Origin: CALOBA01 sp942491465 | Lineage (GTDB): Bacteria > Pseudomonadota > Gammaproteobacteria > Chromatiales > Chromatiaceae | Length of the DNA stretch: 64,000 nt | Direction of reading: 5' to 3' | Assembly (NCBI GenBank): GCA_942491465.1 | Contig: CALOBA010000065.1 | Location: 1 to 64,000, forward strand | Shown here: piece by piece, positions 35,260-44,577 of the stretch | Position numbering within the stretch: the first letter of the stretch is position 1 | How the letters are laid out: each line of letters opens with the position of its first letter | Position numbers and translations under genes: made by a program | The notes under the pieces: generated by a model | Databases searched by the model: none | What the model saw: the letters and a program-made list of their open reading frames with translations, nothing else | What the model was told of the DNA's origin: nothing

Positions 35260-35715
35260 TCAGTCCAGCAGATCGCAATCCAGGGGCTCGATCTCCCGGT
35301 AGATCAGCGGCATCGGTGCATTCCGGCCCAGGGTAAGGATACGGGTTCCGCCAGGGTATATCAGATGATAGGTCTGCGACAGGTGCAGCTCACCGTCGCT
35401 GACGAGCAGTTCCCGAACGGCGTCGATCGCCGGGCGATGGACGTCGTCGATGGACAGGGTCAGCTCGTCGATCACCAGTCGCGCAAGACCGACCTGGACG
35501 CGCGGTGGTGCATCGCCGTGGAGTCCGAGCAACCGCGGGTAAAGAAATCGACGGATCTCGGCGGTCAAGATCAGACCGATCTGCTGCTCCCCGAGCAGCC
35601 AGCGAAACGGCGCGCCCTCATCCCCCAGCTTGGTGTGGTTGCCGAATGCCTGCGCCCAGTTGCGGAAGTAGGCGCTGTAGCGCCGAATCGTTCGACCGTG
35701 GCGAGGTGTGGGCAT
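35260..35715 (-). CDS. hypothetical protein upstream of polA
   Basis: A 151-aa soluble protein with no signal peptide and no recognised family. It contains GEQQIGLILTAEIRRFLYPRLL and SQTYHLIYPGGTRILTLG, which look like ordered alpha/beta sequence. It lies 30 bases ahead of polA on the same strand and is probably cotranscribed. A distant similarity to chorismate-lyase-like folds came to mind (late PLIYREIEPLD segment) but I cannot support it. Confidence 0.65.
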   Translation of the reverse strand: MPTPRHGRTIRRYSAYFRNWAQAFGNHTKLGDEGAPFRWLLGEQQIGLILTAEIRRFLYPRLLGLHGDAPPRVQVGLARLVIDELTLSIDDVHRPAIDAVRELLVSDGELHLSQTYHLIYPGGTRILTLGRNAPMPLIYREIEPLDCDLLD

Positions 35716-36035
35716 GGGCTTCGACAGAGGATCAGGGCGTGGAACCTAGCGAACAACTCGGCATCCTATCTCAATATCGACGGTCGCAACAGCGCACGAC
35801 GCACACCTGGCGGTATTCTCCCTCGCTAGGCGAGCCCCGATCGATGCTAGACTTCGTAGGCTCGCAGTCGCATCAGGCTTCCCTGCTTAACCTGGAGGCA
35901 TTCGGCAATCGACCCCTTGACCGCCAACCCCCGAGCGGACCTCGCTCGCCACGCCAGTACGAGCCGCGAATACGGCAACCGGGCCTCACGTCGGGCCTTC
36001 ACGCCCGCCTCTCGCTAGAGCGCCGCCCACCCGAG
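35716..36035. other. divergent intergenic region
   Basis: A 320-bp gap between the polA-linked gene (minus) and the propeller gene (plus). It should contain both promoters. I see no repeat, RNA or supported small gene; a longer frame of the propeller gene runs through it but has no exported N-terminus or ribosome site. Confidence 0.4.
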
Positions 36036-37577
36036 ATGTCGCAACGTTGCCTTCCCCATCTTGTGCTGTCGGTCTTGTGTTGGCTCTGCCCTATGGTCAT
36101 CGCCACCGGAGCAACCGTTGCACAGGCCGCAGAGGTGGACCCGTCGATGGACTTCCGCTGGCTAGACAAGCCGAATCTGTCGATCCTTCGCGCGTCCGTC
36201 GCGCCCATGACGCGCATCATCTTCATCGAAGGTGAGAACTTCGGTCGCTACCGCCTACCGCTGGTGACCATCGCCGGCGAGCAGCTCACCGTCCGCCGCG
36301 CGACCGAGACCGCCATCGAGGCCGGCCCGATCCCGAAAAGGATCGGCCGCGGAGATCACGTTCTGCGCGTGGTCTCCGGCACCGATCGATCCAAGTTCGA
36401 CGAGACGACGCTGCAGCTGGGCCTGCCGGATCAGGACGACGCGGACGGGCAAACGACCGGTACCGAGACGACCACAGGCTCGTTGGGCACCGCTGCCCGC
36501 ACCCAGGTGATGGTCATGGATGGCGGCGGCGACGTGGGTTGGTCACCATCGATCGGCGTCGGCGCGGACGGCAATCCGGTCATCGCCTATCACGACTATT
36601 CGAATCGAGACCTCAAGGTGGTCCACTGCGATGATCCGGGCTGCAGCGGACGCGCCTTCGCCATCGTCGATGCCGACGGCGACGTCGGCTGGGGTGCCAA
36701 GCTTGCAATCGGCCAACAAGGCATGCCGTTGATCAGCTATTTTGATGACTCGACGCGCCAGTTGAAGCTTGCCCGCTGCCTGACGCCGAGCTGCCATGGC
36801 CGGCAGATCAGCATCCTCGACGACTCGCGTCGCGCCGGCAAGTTCACCGACATCGCCATCGGCGGAGACGGACTGCCGATGATCAGCTACTACGACCGCG
36901 GGCATCGCGATCTGCGCATCGCCTTCTGCGAGGATGCCGCCTGTGCCGACATCACCCACGTGACCATCGACAGCGCCGGTGACGTCGGTTGGTACAACGC
37001 ATTGGCCTTCGGTGCCGACGGGATGCCGGTTGTCAGCTATTTCGATGCCAGCCGCCGCGACCTGAAGCTCGCCCATTGCCGCGACCGGCGCTGTGCCAAG
37101 ATCGACCTGAACGCAGTCGATCTCAGCGGTCGCGGGATGGGCACGGCGCTCACCATCGGCACCGACGGCATGCCGTTTATCGCCTACTGGGACTTTCTCA
37201 ACGACGACCTCAGGGCTGCCCACTGTCTGGATCCGATCTGTCGCTCGGCACGAATCAGCGTCGTCGACGCGGCCGGCTCGGTCGGCGCATCCCCGGCGGT
37301 CACCGTGGGCGTGGACGGCTTTCCCATCATCGCCTACCACGACTACACCAACAGCGACCTCAAAGCGGCACACTGTCGCGACCTTGCCTGCAAGCGCGCC
37401 GACATCACCACCCTCGATCGCAGCGGCTCCGTCGGCTGGCATATCAGCATCGCCATCGGTGCCGACGGGCGCCCCCTGGTGGCCTACTACGACGAGACCA
37501 ACGGCGACCTCAAGCTCGCCCGCTGCAGCAACATCGCCTGCACCGGCGGAGCCCCCGCCCTCGGCCCTTGGGACTGA
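36036..37577 (+). CDS. secreted seven-repeat beta-propeller protein with CxxxxC in each repeat
   Basis: A 513-aa exported protein. Signal peptide about 1-32 (ending AQAA). An IPT/TIG-like domain (about 45-130, IIFIEGENFGRYRLP) is followed by a Thr-rich linker and seven repeats of about 50 residues (about 160-505). Each repeat has the pattern D-x-x-G-D-V-G-W, I-x-I-G-x-D-G-x-P-x-I-x-Y-x-D and D-L-K-x-A-H-C-x4-C. All seven end in a C-x4-C pair. Seven repeats fit a seven-bladed propeller with one disulfide or metal site per blade. The stop is two bases before the chpA-like start, so the genes form one operon, suggesting a role in surface sensing or pilus function. Confidence 0.85.
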   Translation: MSQRCLPHLVLSVLCWLCPMVIATGATVAQAAEVDPSMDFRWLDKPNLSILRASVAPMTRIIFIEGENFGRYRLPLVTIAGEQLTVRRATETAIEAGPIPKRIGRGDHVLRVVSGTDRSKFDETTLQLGLPDQDDADGQTTGTETTTGSLGTAARTQVMVMDGGGDVGWSPSIGVGADGNPVIAYHDYSNRDLKVVHCDDPGCSGRAFAIVDADGDVGWGAKLAIGQQGMPLISYFDDSTRQLKLARCLTPSCHGRQISILDDSRRAGKFTDIAIGGDGLPMISYYDRGHRDLRIAFCEDAACADITHVTIDSAGDVGWYNALAFGADGMPVVSYFDASRRDLKLAHCRDRRCAKIDLNAVDLSGRGMGTALTIGTDGMPFIAYWDFLNDDLRAAHCLDPICRSARISVVDAAGSVGASPAVTVGVDGFPIIAYHDYTNSDLKAAHCRDLACKRADITTLDRSGSVGWHISIAIGADGRPLVAYYDETNGDLKLARCSNIACTGGAPALGPWD

Positions 37578-37579
37578 AG

Positions 37580-40500
37580 ATGCAGGACAAGCCGGCAACC
37601 GGGGGACTGCGCTGGGCGATGCCCGAGCTGCTGTCCAAGCTTGAGCACATCCGGCTCCTGGTCCAGGATGACGGAGATCCGGGGGATGCCGTGACCGTCC
37701 TGTTCGAGCTGCGCGGCCTGCTGCTTACCGTGCCGCTGCCCGGCGCCGCCCTGCTGGCCGAAGAGATGCAACGCTTCTGCGAAGGCCTCACCGACGGCTC
37801 GCTGGTGGACGACGGGGAGACCCGCGAGGCCCTGCAGCTCGCGCTGATTCAGCTGCCCGACTATCTTGAGCGCGTCGACGCCGGCGAGCCGGACGACGTC
37901 CTGGAGCTGCTGCCCGCCATCAACGATCTGCGCGCCTCGCGGGGCGCCCCGCTCGCGAACGCGGCCGAGCTGTTGGTTCCGGCATCGGTGCTGGCGCAGG
38001 CGGAGACGATCTCGGCGGAGAGCATGGCGCAACTGGTCCGCCTGGCGCACCGGATTCGACCGCACTTTCATCGCTATCTGGTGCGCTGGTTCAACGGCGA
38101 GGAGCCCAGAGAGGGTCTGCTCGGGCTCGGGCGGCTGTTCAACCATCTGCGCCGCTACTTCAAGGATGGTCCGCTCCACGAGCTGTTTCTCGCCTCGGAG
38201 GGCGTCATTGAAGGACTGGTCGAAGGGACCATCCCGGCGGATCCGCCGGCCAAGGCGCTGATCGGCCGACTCGATCGGCTGCTCAAGCCGCTGGTTGCCG
38301 ATCCACCCACCTGGCCCGAAGAGATCGCCTCCGCACTGTTGAGCGACCTGCTGGCGCGCCTGTCCCAGGCCCCGCCCGGCTCCGCCGTCATCCAGGAGCT
38401 GGAGAACGCCTACGCCCGCCGGTTGTCCGACGACCGGGACGCGTCCGGTGCGCCGACGGCCAACGAGCGTCCGCCACTGATCGAGGCCATCCGCCGGGAT
38501 CTCGCGCCGATCATCACCCGCGTGCAGGCCCTCGCCGAGGCCATCGCCGCGGAGTCCGGCGCACCGCCGGATGTCGCCCCGCTGCCCGGCGTGCTCCGCC
38601 AGTTGGCCGAGCCCATGCCGATGCTTGGCCTGGAACCGCTCGGGCAACGTCTTGAGCGCTGCGCGGCGGCGATCGAGTCGGTGTGCTCGAACCCGTCGAG
38701 CAACCACCGGCGAATCGACGACATCGCCCACGCCTTGGGCCAGGTCGACGCCAAGTTGCGGGCCTCGGGCAGCGCCGCCGCGGCCGAAGACGGCGGCCTT
38801 GCCCAAGAACGCGGGTTCGCCGCGGCGACGCTTCGCGAGGCCCGGCTGGAGCTGCGGGCGGTCTGCGAAGACCTGGACCTTGAGCGCAGCCCGGCCCCGA
38901 CCATGGATCGGCTCCGGGACTGCCACCAGACCCTCGCGGGTCTGCCCGAAGCGCTCCGGGCAACGGGTGAGACCAGTCTCTCGCTGATCATCGAGGACTT
39001 GGTGGAGCAAATCAATCTGCGCTATCTGCAGACCCGGAAACTTCCCGGCGAGGCCGGGCTCGAGCTGATCAATCGTGCGCTCAACGGCGCCGACGTCCAC
39101 CTCGAGGATCGCCTGACCCGCAACGAGGTAGACGCGCGCATGCTCGCGGAGGCGGCGCACGCCGTCGAGCGGCTGACCGTGCTGCTGCCGGCTGACGAAG
39201 ACCTCGAAGACGACTCCGACAGCTCCGAGGGCAGCGACTCGCTCCCCGAGTCCGAGTCCTCGCAATCGGTCAACCTCGAGTTCCTCTCCCTGTTTCTCGA
39301 CGAGGCGCGCGACGAACTCGACAACATCGACGAGCAGCTTCGATGCTGGAGCGACGACCCCAACGACCTCGTCGCCCTGAGCAGCCTGCGCAGCTCCTTC
39401 TACAGCCTCAAGGGCAGTGGCAGCCTAGTCGGCGCCCGGCTCTTGTCCAGCGTCGCGCGCTGCGCCGGCGCGGTGGCAGACGCGTTGCTCGACGGTGAAC
39501 TGGAGGTGAGCACGACGGCGAAATGCTTCCTCACCGACACCGCCAGTCGCCTTCCGGACGTCATCGAGGCCGAATCCCAGCGCGGGCCGATCACGATCGA
39601 CGGCCTGATCGCCCAGGGCGAGGCCCTGCTGCGGACCGCAAAACGCCGGCCCAAAACGGCTGCCCCCAAGACCACCGCCGGATCGGCGCAGGACCGCAAC
39701 CAGACCGACCCGGCGTCATCCGTCGGCAGCATCGATACGGGCCTGACCGAGCTCGGCCTCGGGCGGCGCGAAGTCTCGGACGAGGATCGGCAACACCCTG
39801 ACGCCGCGAATCACCGGACTTCCGGCGAATCCGAGGACGCACCCGCGGCGGACTCCGTGGCAACCGACGGAGACGATATCCACCGAGCCGACGCCGACGA
39901 AGCGGACCTGGAGACCCTGCTGGATGATGACCCGGATCTCGTCGTTGTCTTCGCCGAGGAGGCCCGCGCGCTGATCGAGGCGCTGGAAGGACACCTCAAG
40001 GCCTGGCAGAAAGGGGGCTTCACCGAGCGCGCAGCAGCCGGCGCAAAACGGCAGCTGCACACGCTCAAGGGCAGCGCCAGGATGGCTGAGCTGGTCCCCA
40101 TCGGCGATCTGGCACACGCATTGGAATCGCTGTTCGAGTCCCTGCACGATGCCGCCATCGCGGCGAATCCGCAACTGGTCGAGCTCGTTCAGGAGGTGTT
40201 GGACCTGCTTGCCGAACAGGTGGAGGAGGCCGAGCAGGGTCGCCCCATCGCCCTGGCCGACGCACTCATCGCGAGCCTGGAGACGGGGGCCCGGGTTGCC
40301 GCCGGCACCGTAGTCCCCGACGACCCGCCGAAGGCCACCGCAGTCGCGCAAGCAGGCCCTGACGGGGGCGCTCCGGCGAGGACGCCGATAGCGGACATCG
40401 GAATCCTACTTCGGTCGCCACCAGGCACCGATGAGCAGCCGCGGCCATCGCCCGCAGCAGACGCAACGCCACCACCGACCGCCCCCCCGGAGACGACGTT

Positions 40501-42277
40501 CAAGGCTTCGGAGGCGATGCCCGCCCCGCCGGGACCGTCCGGCACCGCCCGTCTGCGGCTCTCCGGCGACTGGCTCGACCGCACCCTCAACCAGGTCGGC
40601 GAGATCAACGCCTATTGCGAGCGCCTCTCGCAACAGGCCACGCGGATGGGGCTCAAACTCGCGCAGCTCGGCGACGGCATTGCGCAGCTGCGCGTCGAGT
40701 TCGACGACAGACAGCCCGATGCCGGCGCGCCGCCCCCGCTGATCGAGGATGCCGCCACGCGGATGACCGAGGGTCTCGCCGACATCAGCAGCCTGCGCGG
40801 CCAGATCGACGAGATGCGCCGCGACCATGCGGACCTGCTGCGCCAGCAGCTGCAGCTCACCTCCGGCCTGCTCGATTCGCTGCAACGAACGCGCATGGTG
40901 CGATTCGGGCAGATCGCATCCAGGCTCCAGCGCCTGGTTCGACAGGCCGCGCCGAGCACCGGCAAACAGGTCCTGCTGCACATCGACGGTGACGCCGTCG
41001 AAGTCGACCGCAATGTCCTCGACCACCTGATTGCGCCCCTCGAGCACTTGCTGCGCAATGCCGTTGTCCACGGCATCGAACTCCCGGCCGTGCGCGAGGC
41101 CGCCGGCAAAGGGCCGATCGGCGTCATCCGCATCGAGGTCGAGCGCGGCGGCACCGGCATCAGGATCAGCGTCACCGACGATGGCGCCGGTATGGACATG
41201 CATAAGATTCGCAGCCAAGCGGTCGACCGCGGCCTGATCCATGCCGACGCCGAAGTCACCGACCAGGAACTGCTCGATCTCACGCTGCGACCGGGCTTCA
41301 CGACCATCGACGAGGTCACCCAGCTCGCCGGTCGCGGGGTCGGCCTGGATGTTGTCTGCGCCGAGGTCGCGACGCTGCATGGCGAGCTCAAGCTGCTGTC
41401 TTCCCCCGGCGAGGGCACGCGCATCGGCATCAACCTGCCGATGCCGCTGTCGCTGATCGAGAGCCTGCTGCTGAGTGCCGGCGGCACCCTCTATGCCGTA
41501 CCCCACGGCACCGCCCTGGCCGTCGCGCGGGTCGCCCGCGACCAGTTGCGCAGCGATGGGCCTGCCACGGTGGAGTTTCGCGGCGAGGAGTATCAGCTGC
41601 TGCCGCTGGTCCAGGCCTTGGACCCCTCGGCCCGGCCGAGGCTGCCGCAACGCCACTGGCTGCCGGTGCTGCTGGTGGCGGAGAACGAGCGACGGGCGGC
41701 GTTCCAGGTGGATTCACTCATCGGCAGCGAGCGCGCCATGCTCAAGCCCATCGGACCACCCCTCGGGGCCATTCGCTGGCTCAGCGGCGGCATGGTGCTG
41801 GCCGACGGACGCGTGGCGCTGGTCCTGGATCTGCCGATGCTGCTGCGCACCGGCAAGGCCGGCGAGGCGGTCGGCGCCAGCGCGCTGCTGGACGCGACCC
41901 GGCGCACCTGCATCATGGTGGTCGACGACTCCCACACCGTCAGACGCGTCACCACACGTCTGCTCGCGCGCCACGACATGGACGTCGTCACCGCCCGCGA
42001 CGGCACCGATGCCTTGGCACTGCTGCACGGGCATACGCCGGACCTACTGCTGCTCGACGTCGAGATGCCGCGCATGGACGGCCTGGAGCTGACCCGCCGG
42101 CTGCGCGAATCCAGGCAGTGGCGCCAGCTGCCCATCATCATGATCACCTCGCGCAACGACGCCGAGCACCGCCAGCGTGCCGACGCCCTCGGCGTCGACC
42201 GCTTCCTGAGCAAACCCTTCGACGAGGCGGGCCTGCTCGCGGAGATCACCGACGTCTTGACGGAGCGCACAACTTGA
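37580..42277 (+). CDS. chpA: ChpA/PilL-like hybrid chemosensory histidine kinase
   Basis: Type IV pilus (twitching/surface sensing) chemosensory kinase, 1565 aa, shorter than Pseudomonas ChpA (about 2470 aa). The N-terminal part (1-560) is helical with no clear phosphotransfer site. An Hpt-like domain has Tyr608 where His is expected (FYSLKGSG). A second Hpt has His827 (QLHTLKGSARM). The CheA-type dimerisation region (about 990-1110), ATPase (Asn1160 in the N box; DDGAGMD and GRGVGLDVV), CheW-like domain and C-terminal receiver (Asp1493 in LLLDVEMPRMDG) follow. The real start is the ATG at 37580, after the propeller stop. pilG, pilH, pilI and pilJ, the usual neighbours, are not upstream. Confidence 0.9.
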   Translation: MQDKPATGGLRWAMPELLSKLEHIRLLVQDDGDPGDAVTVLFELRGLLLTVPLPGAALLAEEMQRFCEGLTDGSLVDDGETREALQLALIQLPDYLERVDAGEPDDVLELLPAINDLRASRGAPLANAAELLVPASVLAQAETISAESMAQLVRLAHRIRPHFHRYLVRWFNGEEPREGLLGLGRLFNHLRRYFKDGPLHELFLASEGVIEGLVEGTIPADPPAKALIGRLDRLLKPLVADPPTWPEEIASALLSDLLARLSQAPPGSAVIQELENAYARRLSDDRDASGAPTANERPPLIEAIRRDLAPIITRVQALAEAIAAESGAPPDVAPLPGVLRQLAEPMPMLGLEPLGQRLERCAAAIESVCSNPSSNHRRIDDIAHALGQVDAKLRASGSAAAAEDGGLAQERGFAAATLREARLELRAVCEDLDLERSPAPTMDRLRDCHQTLAGLPEALRATGETSLSLIIEDLVEQINLRYLQTRKLPGEAGLELINRALNGADVHLEDRLTRNEVDARMLAEAAHAVERLTVLLPADEDLEDDSDSSEGSDSLPESESSQSVNLEFLSLFLDEARDELDNIDEQLRCWSDDPNDLVALSSLRSSFYSLKGSGSLVGARLLSSVARCAGAVADALLDGELEVSTTAKCFLTDTASRLPDVIEAESQRGPITIDGLIAQGEALLRTAKRRPKTAAPKTTAGSAQDRNQTDPASSVGSIDTGLTELGLGRREVSDEDRQHPDAANHRTSGESEDAPAADSVATDGDDIHRADADEADLETLLDDDPDLVVVFAEEARALIEALEGHLKAWQKGGFTERAAAGAKRQLHTLKGSARMAELVPIGDLAHALESLFESLHDAAIAANPQLVELVQEVLDLLAEQVEEAEQGRPIALADALIASLETGARVAAGTVVPDDPPKATAVAQAGPDGGAPARTPIADIGILLRSPPGTDEQPRPSPAADATPPPTAPPETTFKASEAMPAPPGPSGTARLRLSGDWLDRTLNQVGEINAYCERLSQQATRMGLKLAQLGDGIAQLRVEFDDRQPDAGAPPPLIEDAATRMTEGLADISSLRGQIDEMRRDHADLLRQQLQLTSGLLDSLQRTRMVRFGQIASRLQRLVRQAAPSTGKQVLLHIDGDAVEVDRNVLDHLIAPLEHLLRNAVVHGIELPAVREAAGKGPIGVIRIEVERGGTGIRISVTDDGAGMDMHKIRSQAVDRGLIHADAEVTDQELLDLTLRPGFTTIDEVTQLAGRGVGLDVVCAEVATLHGELKLLSSPGEGTRIGINLPMPLSLIESLLLSAGGTLYAVPHGTALAVARVARDQLRSDGPATVEFRGEEYQLLPLVQALDPSARPRLPQRHWLPVLLVAENERRAAFQVDSLIGSERAMLKPIGPPLGAIRWLSGGMVLADGRVALVLDLPMLLRTGKAGEAVGASALLDATRRTCIMVVDDSHTVRRVTTRLLARHDMDVVTARDGTDALALLHGHTPDLLLLDVEMPRMDGLELTRRLRESRQWRQLPIIMITSRNDAEHRQRADALGVDRFLSKPFDEAGLLAEITDVLTERTT

Positions 42278-42729
42278 GTCGGCTCGGAATCGACAGCGAC
42301 TCGGTATTCGGCATCAGCTGGCTCGATGCCGCCGGCGAATGGCTGCTGCCCATCGCCGCCGTTGCGGAGGTGGTGCCGTTCACACCCGAGGCCACCAGCA
42401 GCGGCGATGATTGGCTCATCGGCTGGACGCAATGGCGGGCGCAGATCCTGCCGGCGGTGACCCTGGAGCCCTTCGGCACCGAGTTACCGCCACGGGCCTA
42501 TCTGCTGATCTGCCCGGCGATGGACGCCGACAGCCAGGCCCAAGCCTTCGGGATCTACTCCATCACGCTGCCGCAGCTGGCCCTGTTTCAAGCCCGGGAG
42601 TTGGAGGTCGACCCCAGCGCGCAACGCCATCGCTTCGCCCTGCGCATGTTGCGCTGGCGGGACCGGGCCGCAGCGATCCCCGACCTTGCAGCGCTCGAGC
42701 AGGCCATCAACGACGCCATCAGCGTCTGA
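42274..42729 (+). CDS. CheW/ChpC-like coupling protein
   Basis: A 151-aa CheW-fold protein, probably the ChpC-type coupling protein of the pilus chemosensory array. Features: FGISWLDAAGEWLLPIAAVAEVVPF (strand and hydrophobic patch), GWTQWRAQILPAVTLEPFG and QAFGIYSITLPQLALF. The start is TTG at 42274, overlapping the kinase stop as TTGA, with GGAG eight bases upstream; no ATG is available nearby. It overlaps the convergent rsmE 3' end by 11 bp. Confidence 0.8.
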   Translation: MSRLGIDSDSVFGISWLDAAGEWLLPIAAVAEVVPFTPEATSSGDDWLIGWTQWRAQILPAVTLEPFGTELPPRAYLLICPAMDADSQAQAFGIYSITLPQLALFQARELEVDPSAQRHRFALRMLRWRDRAAAIPDLAALEQAINDAISV

Positions 42730-43474
42730 GCGGCAGACCGCGAAAATCTCCCCAGAGGACCTGCAACGCCGCCATCGCCGCCAGCGGCGCGGTCTCGGTA
42801 CGCAGGATGCGGGGCCCGAGCCGCACCCCCGTCAAGCCGGCCGCTACCGCGGCGTCACGCTCGGTGGGGCTCAGCCCGCCCTCGGCACCGATGAGCAGCG
42901 CGACTCGGCCATCGGCCGGAGGCGCCATCTGGTCCAGACCAAGATCCGCGCGATGGTCCAGCAGCAGCGCCGTTCCGTCAATGCCGCCGAGCCAGTCCTC
43001 CAGCGCCCGCGCCGGCAGCACATCCGGCAACCGGCGTCGTCCGCTCTGCTCGCAGGCGGCAATGCTCACCCCGCGCCAGTGCTCCTGCCTTCGGGCAAGC
43101 CGATCCCCGCTGAGACGGACCACACCACGCTGCGTAAACAACGGCACCAGACGCGAGACACCCAGCTCCACCGCCTTCTGCAGCGCAAAGTCCATGCGCT
43201 CGCCCTTGGAGATGCCCAAGGCCAGCTCGATCTCCAGCAGCGGGACCGGCTCCGGCTCGGGCACCGGCGTACCGGCCAGGACGACCTCCGCGCCATCGCG
43301 GCGGGCGTTGACCAAGGTCCCCGTGTAGTCCCTGCCATCCCCATTGAACAGCGCCAACGGATCACCGGCCTTCAGTCGCAGCACCTGGGTCAGATGTCGC
43401 GACGGCTGCGCCTCCAGCGCCACCCGCGCGCCGGGCGCGAGGGGCTGCGGGGTATACAAGCGGACCTGACGCAT
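42719..43474 (-). CDS. rsmE: 16S rRNA m3U1498 methyltransferase
   Basis: Methylates N3 of uridine 1498 of 16S rRNA using S-adenosylmethionine. The 251-aa protein has an N-terminal PUA-like part (MRQVRLYTP..., HLTQVLRLKAGD) and a C-terminal SPOUT domain with LLIGAEGGLSPTERDAA and RILRTETAPLAAMAALQ, which form the trefoil-knot cofactor site. Length agrees with the family (about 245). It ends 11 bases inside the chpC-like gene, a convergent overlap. Confidence 0.95.
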   Translation of the reverse strand: MRQVRLYTPQPLAPGARVALEAQPSRHLTQVLRLKAGDPLALFNGDGRDYTGTLVNARRDGAEVVLAGTPVPEPEPVPLLEIELALGISKGERMDFALQKAVELGVSRLVPLFTQRGVVRLSGDRLARRQEHWRGVSIAACEQSGRRRLPDVLPARALEDWLGGIDGTALLLDHRADLGLDQMAPPADGRVALLIGAEGGLSPTERDAAVAAGLTGVRLGPRILRTETAPLAAMAALQVLWGDFRGLPLRR

Positions 43475-43488
43475 GCGCCCCGCCGCCT

Positions 43489-44442
43489 TTAGGCGCTGGA
43501 GCCAGGGAGGCCGCCGACCGCCTTGGCCTTCAGCTCGCGGAACTGCTCCGAGACCTCGGCGAGGCGCTGATCCCAGGCCGGGTCGGGGACCTGCCCGTCG
43601 ATGGCGCGGAAATAGACCTGCATGTAGGCATACAGCCCCAGCGGCTCGATCAGGGCCATCTTCACCGACCAGGCCAGGACAAAGGCGATCACAAAGGCCC
43701 AGAAGCCCAGATCACCCGGCACCAGCGCCATCACCGCGAAGCTCGGTCCGAGCATGATCAGGAAGATCACGAAGGTCACCAGCCACATGAACAACCACAG
43801 CCAGACCGCGTTCTTGATCATGGACTTGTAGTTCTGGACGTAGAGCACCAGTGCTTGGCGCCCGGTCTCCCAGGGATTCGCCGCATCGTCGCGGATGATC
43901 TTGGCCAGGATGATCTCATCGACATAGCTCAGCGACAGCGTGACGATACCGTTGACGATGCGCACCAGACTCTCCAGCCCCGGGATCGGCACCAGGTTCG
44001 AGACCCCTTGGATGACGCCGGTCAGCCCCTTCAGCACCCCCTTGATGAGCTGATCCAGGGCGAACAGCAGCGACGACTCCTTGAACCGATCCTTCACCAT
44101 GCCGACGGCATAGTCGATCTGGCCCTTGCCCGCGGGCAGCGCCTTGCCGTCGTGCAGCTGCACCAGCACCGCGATATGGCCGGTCTTCACCAGATACAGG
44201 ATGTACTCACGCAGCCAGTACAGCACCCCCGACGCCCCGGCAAAGCCGATCAAGGCACCGAAAAAGGCACCACCACCTTCGCCGTCACCGAACGACGTGA
44301 AGCCGTAGCCCAACGCCCCGCCGGTCCCGGTGGCGAGGATGTAGAGCATGGCGATACCGAAATAGACCAGCATCCGGGCCAGGATGAACGGGGCCGTCCG
44401 GCCCATGGCGCCAAAGGCGCTCGCAAGCTTGAAATCCCACAT
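43489..44442 (-). CDS. multi-span membrane protein of unknown function
   Basis: A 317-aa integral membrane protein with about six hydrophobic segments: two near the N-terminus, a central amphipathic part (LIKGVLKGLTGVIQGVSNLVPIPGLE), and three or so in the C-terminal half. The cytoplasmic tail (AWDQRLAEVSEQFRELKAKA) is charged. The ATG at 44442 is preferred over 44448 because GGAG is then seven bases upstream. Proteins of this general layout occur in many proteobacteria but I cannot name the family. Confidence 0.75.
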   Translation of the reverse strand: MWDFKLASAFGAMGRTAPFILARMLVYFGIAMLYILATGTGGALGYGFTSFGDGEGGGAFFGALIGFAGASGVLYWLREYILYLVKTGHIAVLVQLHDGKALPAGKGQIDYAVGMVKDRFKESSLLFALDQLIKGVLKGLTGVIQGVSNLVPIPGLESLVRIVNGIVTLSLSYVDEIILAKIIRDDAANPWETGRQALVLYVQNYKSMIKNAVWLWLFMWLVTFVIFLIMLGPSFAVMALVPGDLGFWAFVIAFVLAWSVKMALIEPLGLYAYMQVYFRAIDGQVPDPAWDQRLAEVSEQFRELKAKAVGGLPGSSA

Positions 44443-44577
44443 GGTCATTCTCCGTTTGGGGTTTTTTAACGAACAGAAGGCGCGGTCTCATCGATCTCCT
44501 TCGACTGGGCCTGCGCAGCGCAGCAGGGCCAGCTTCGGCATCCTGGAGGGCAAACGCGCCCCTGTCAGCGCCGGAGC

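Noticed and set aside
35505..36035. N-terminal extension of the propeller protein
   Set aside because: The extra 177 codons overlap the convergent unknown gene, have no ribosome site, and would bury the signal peptide at 36036.
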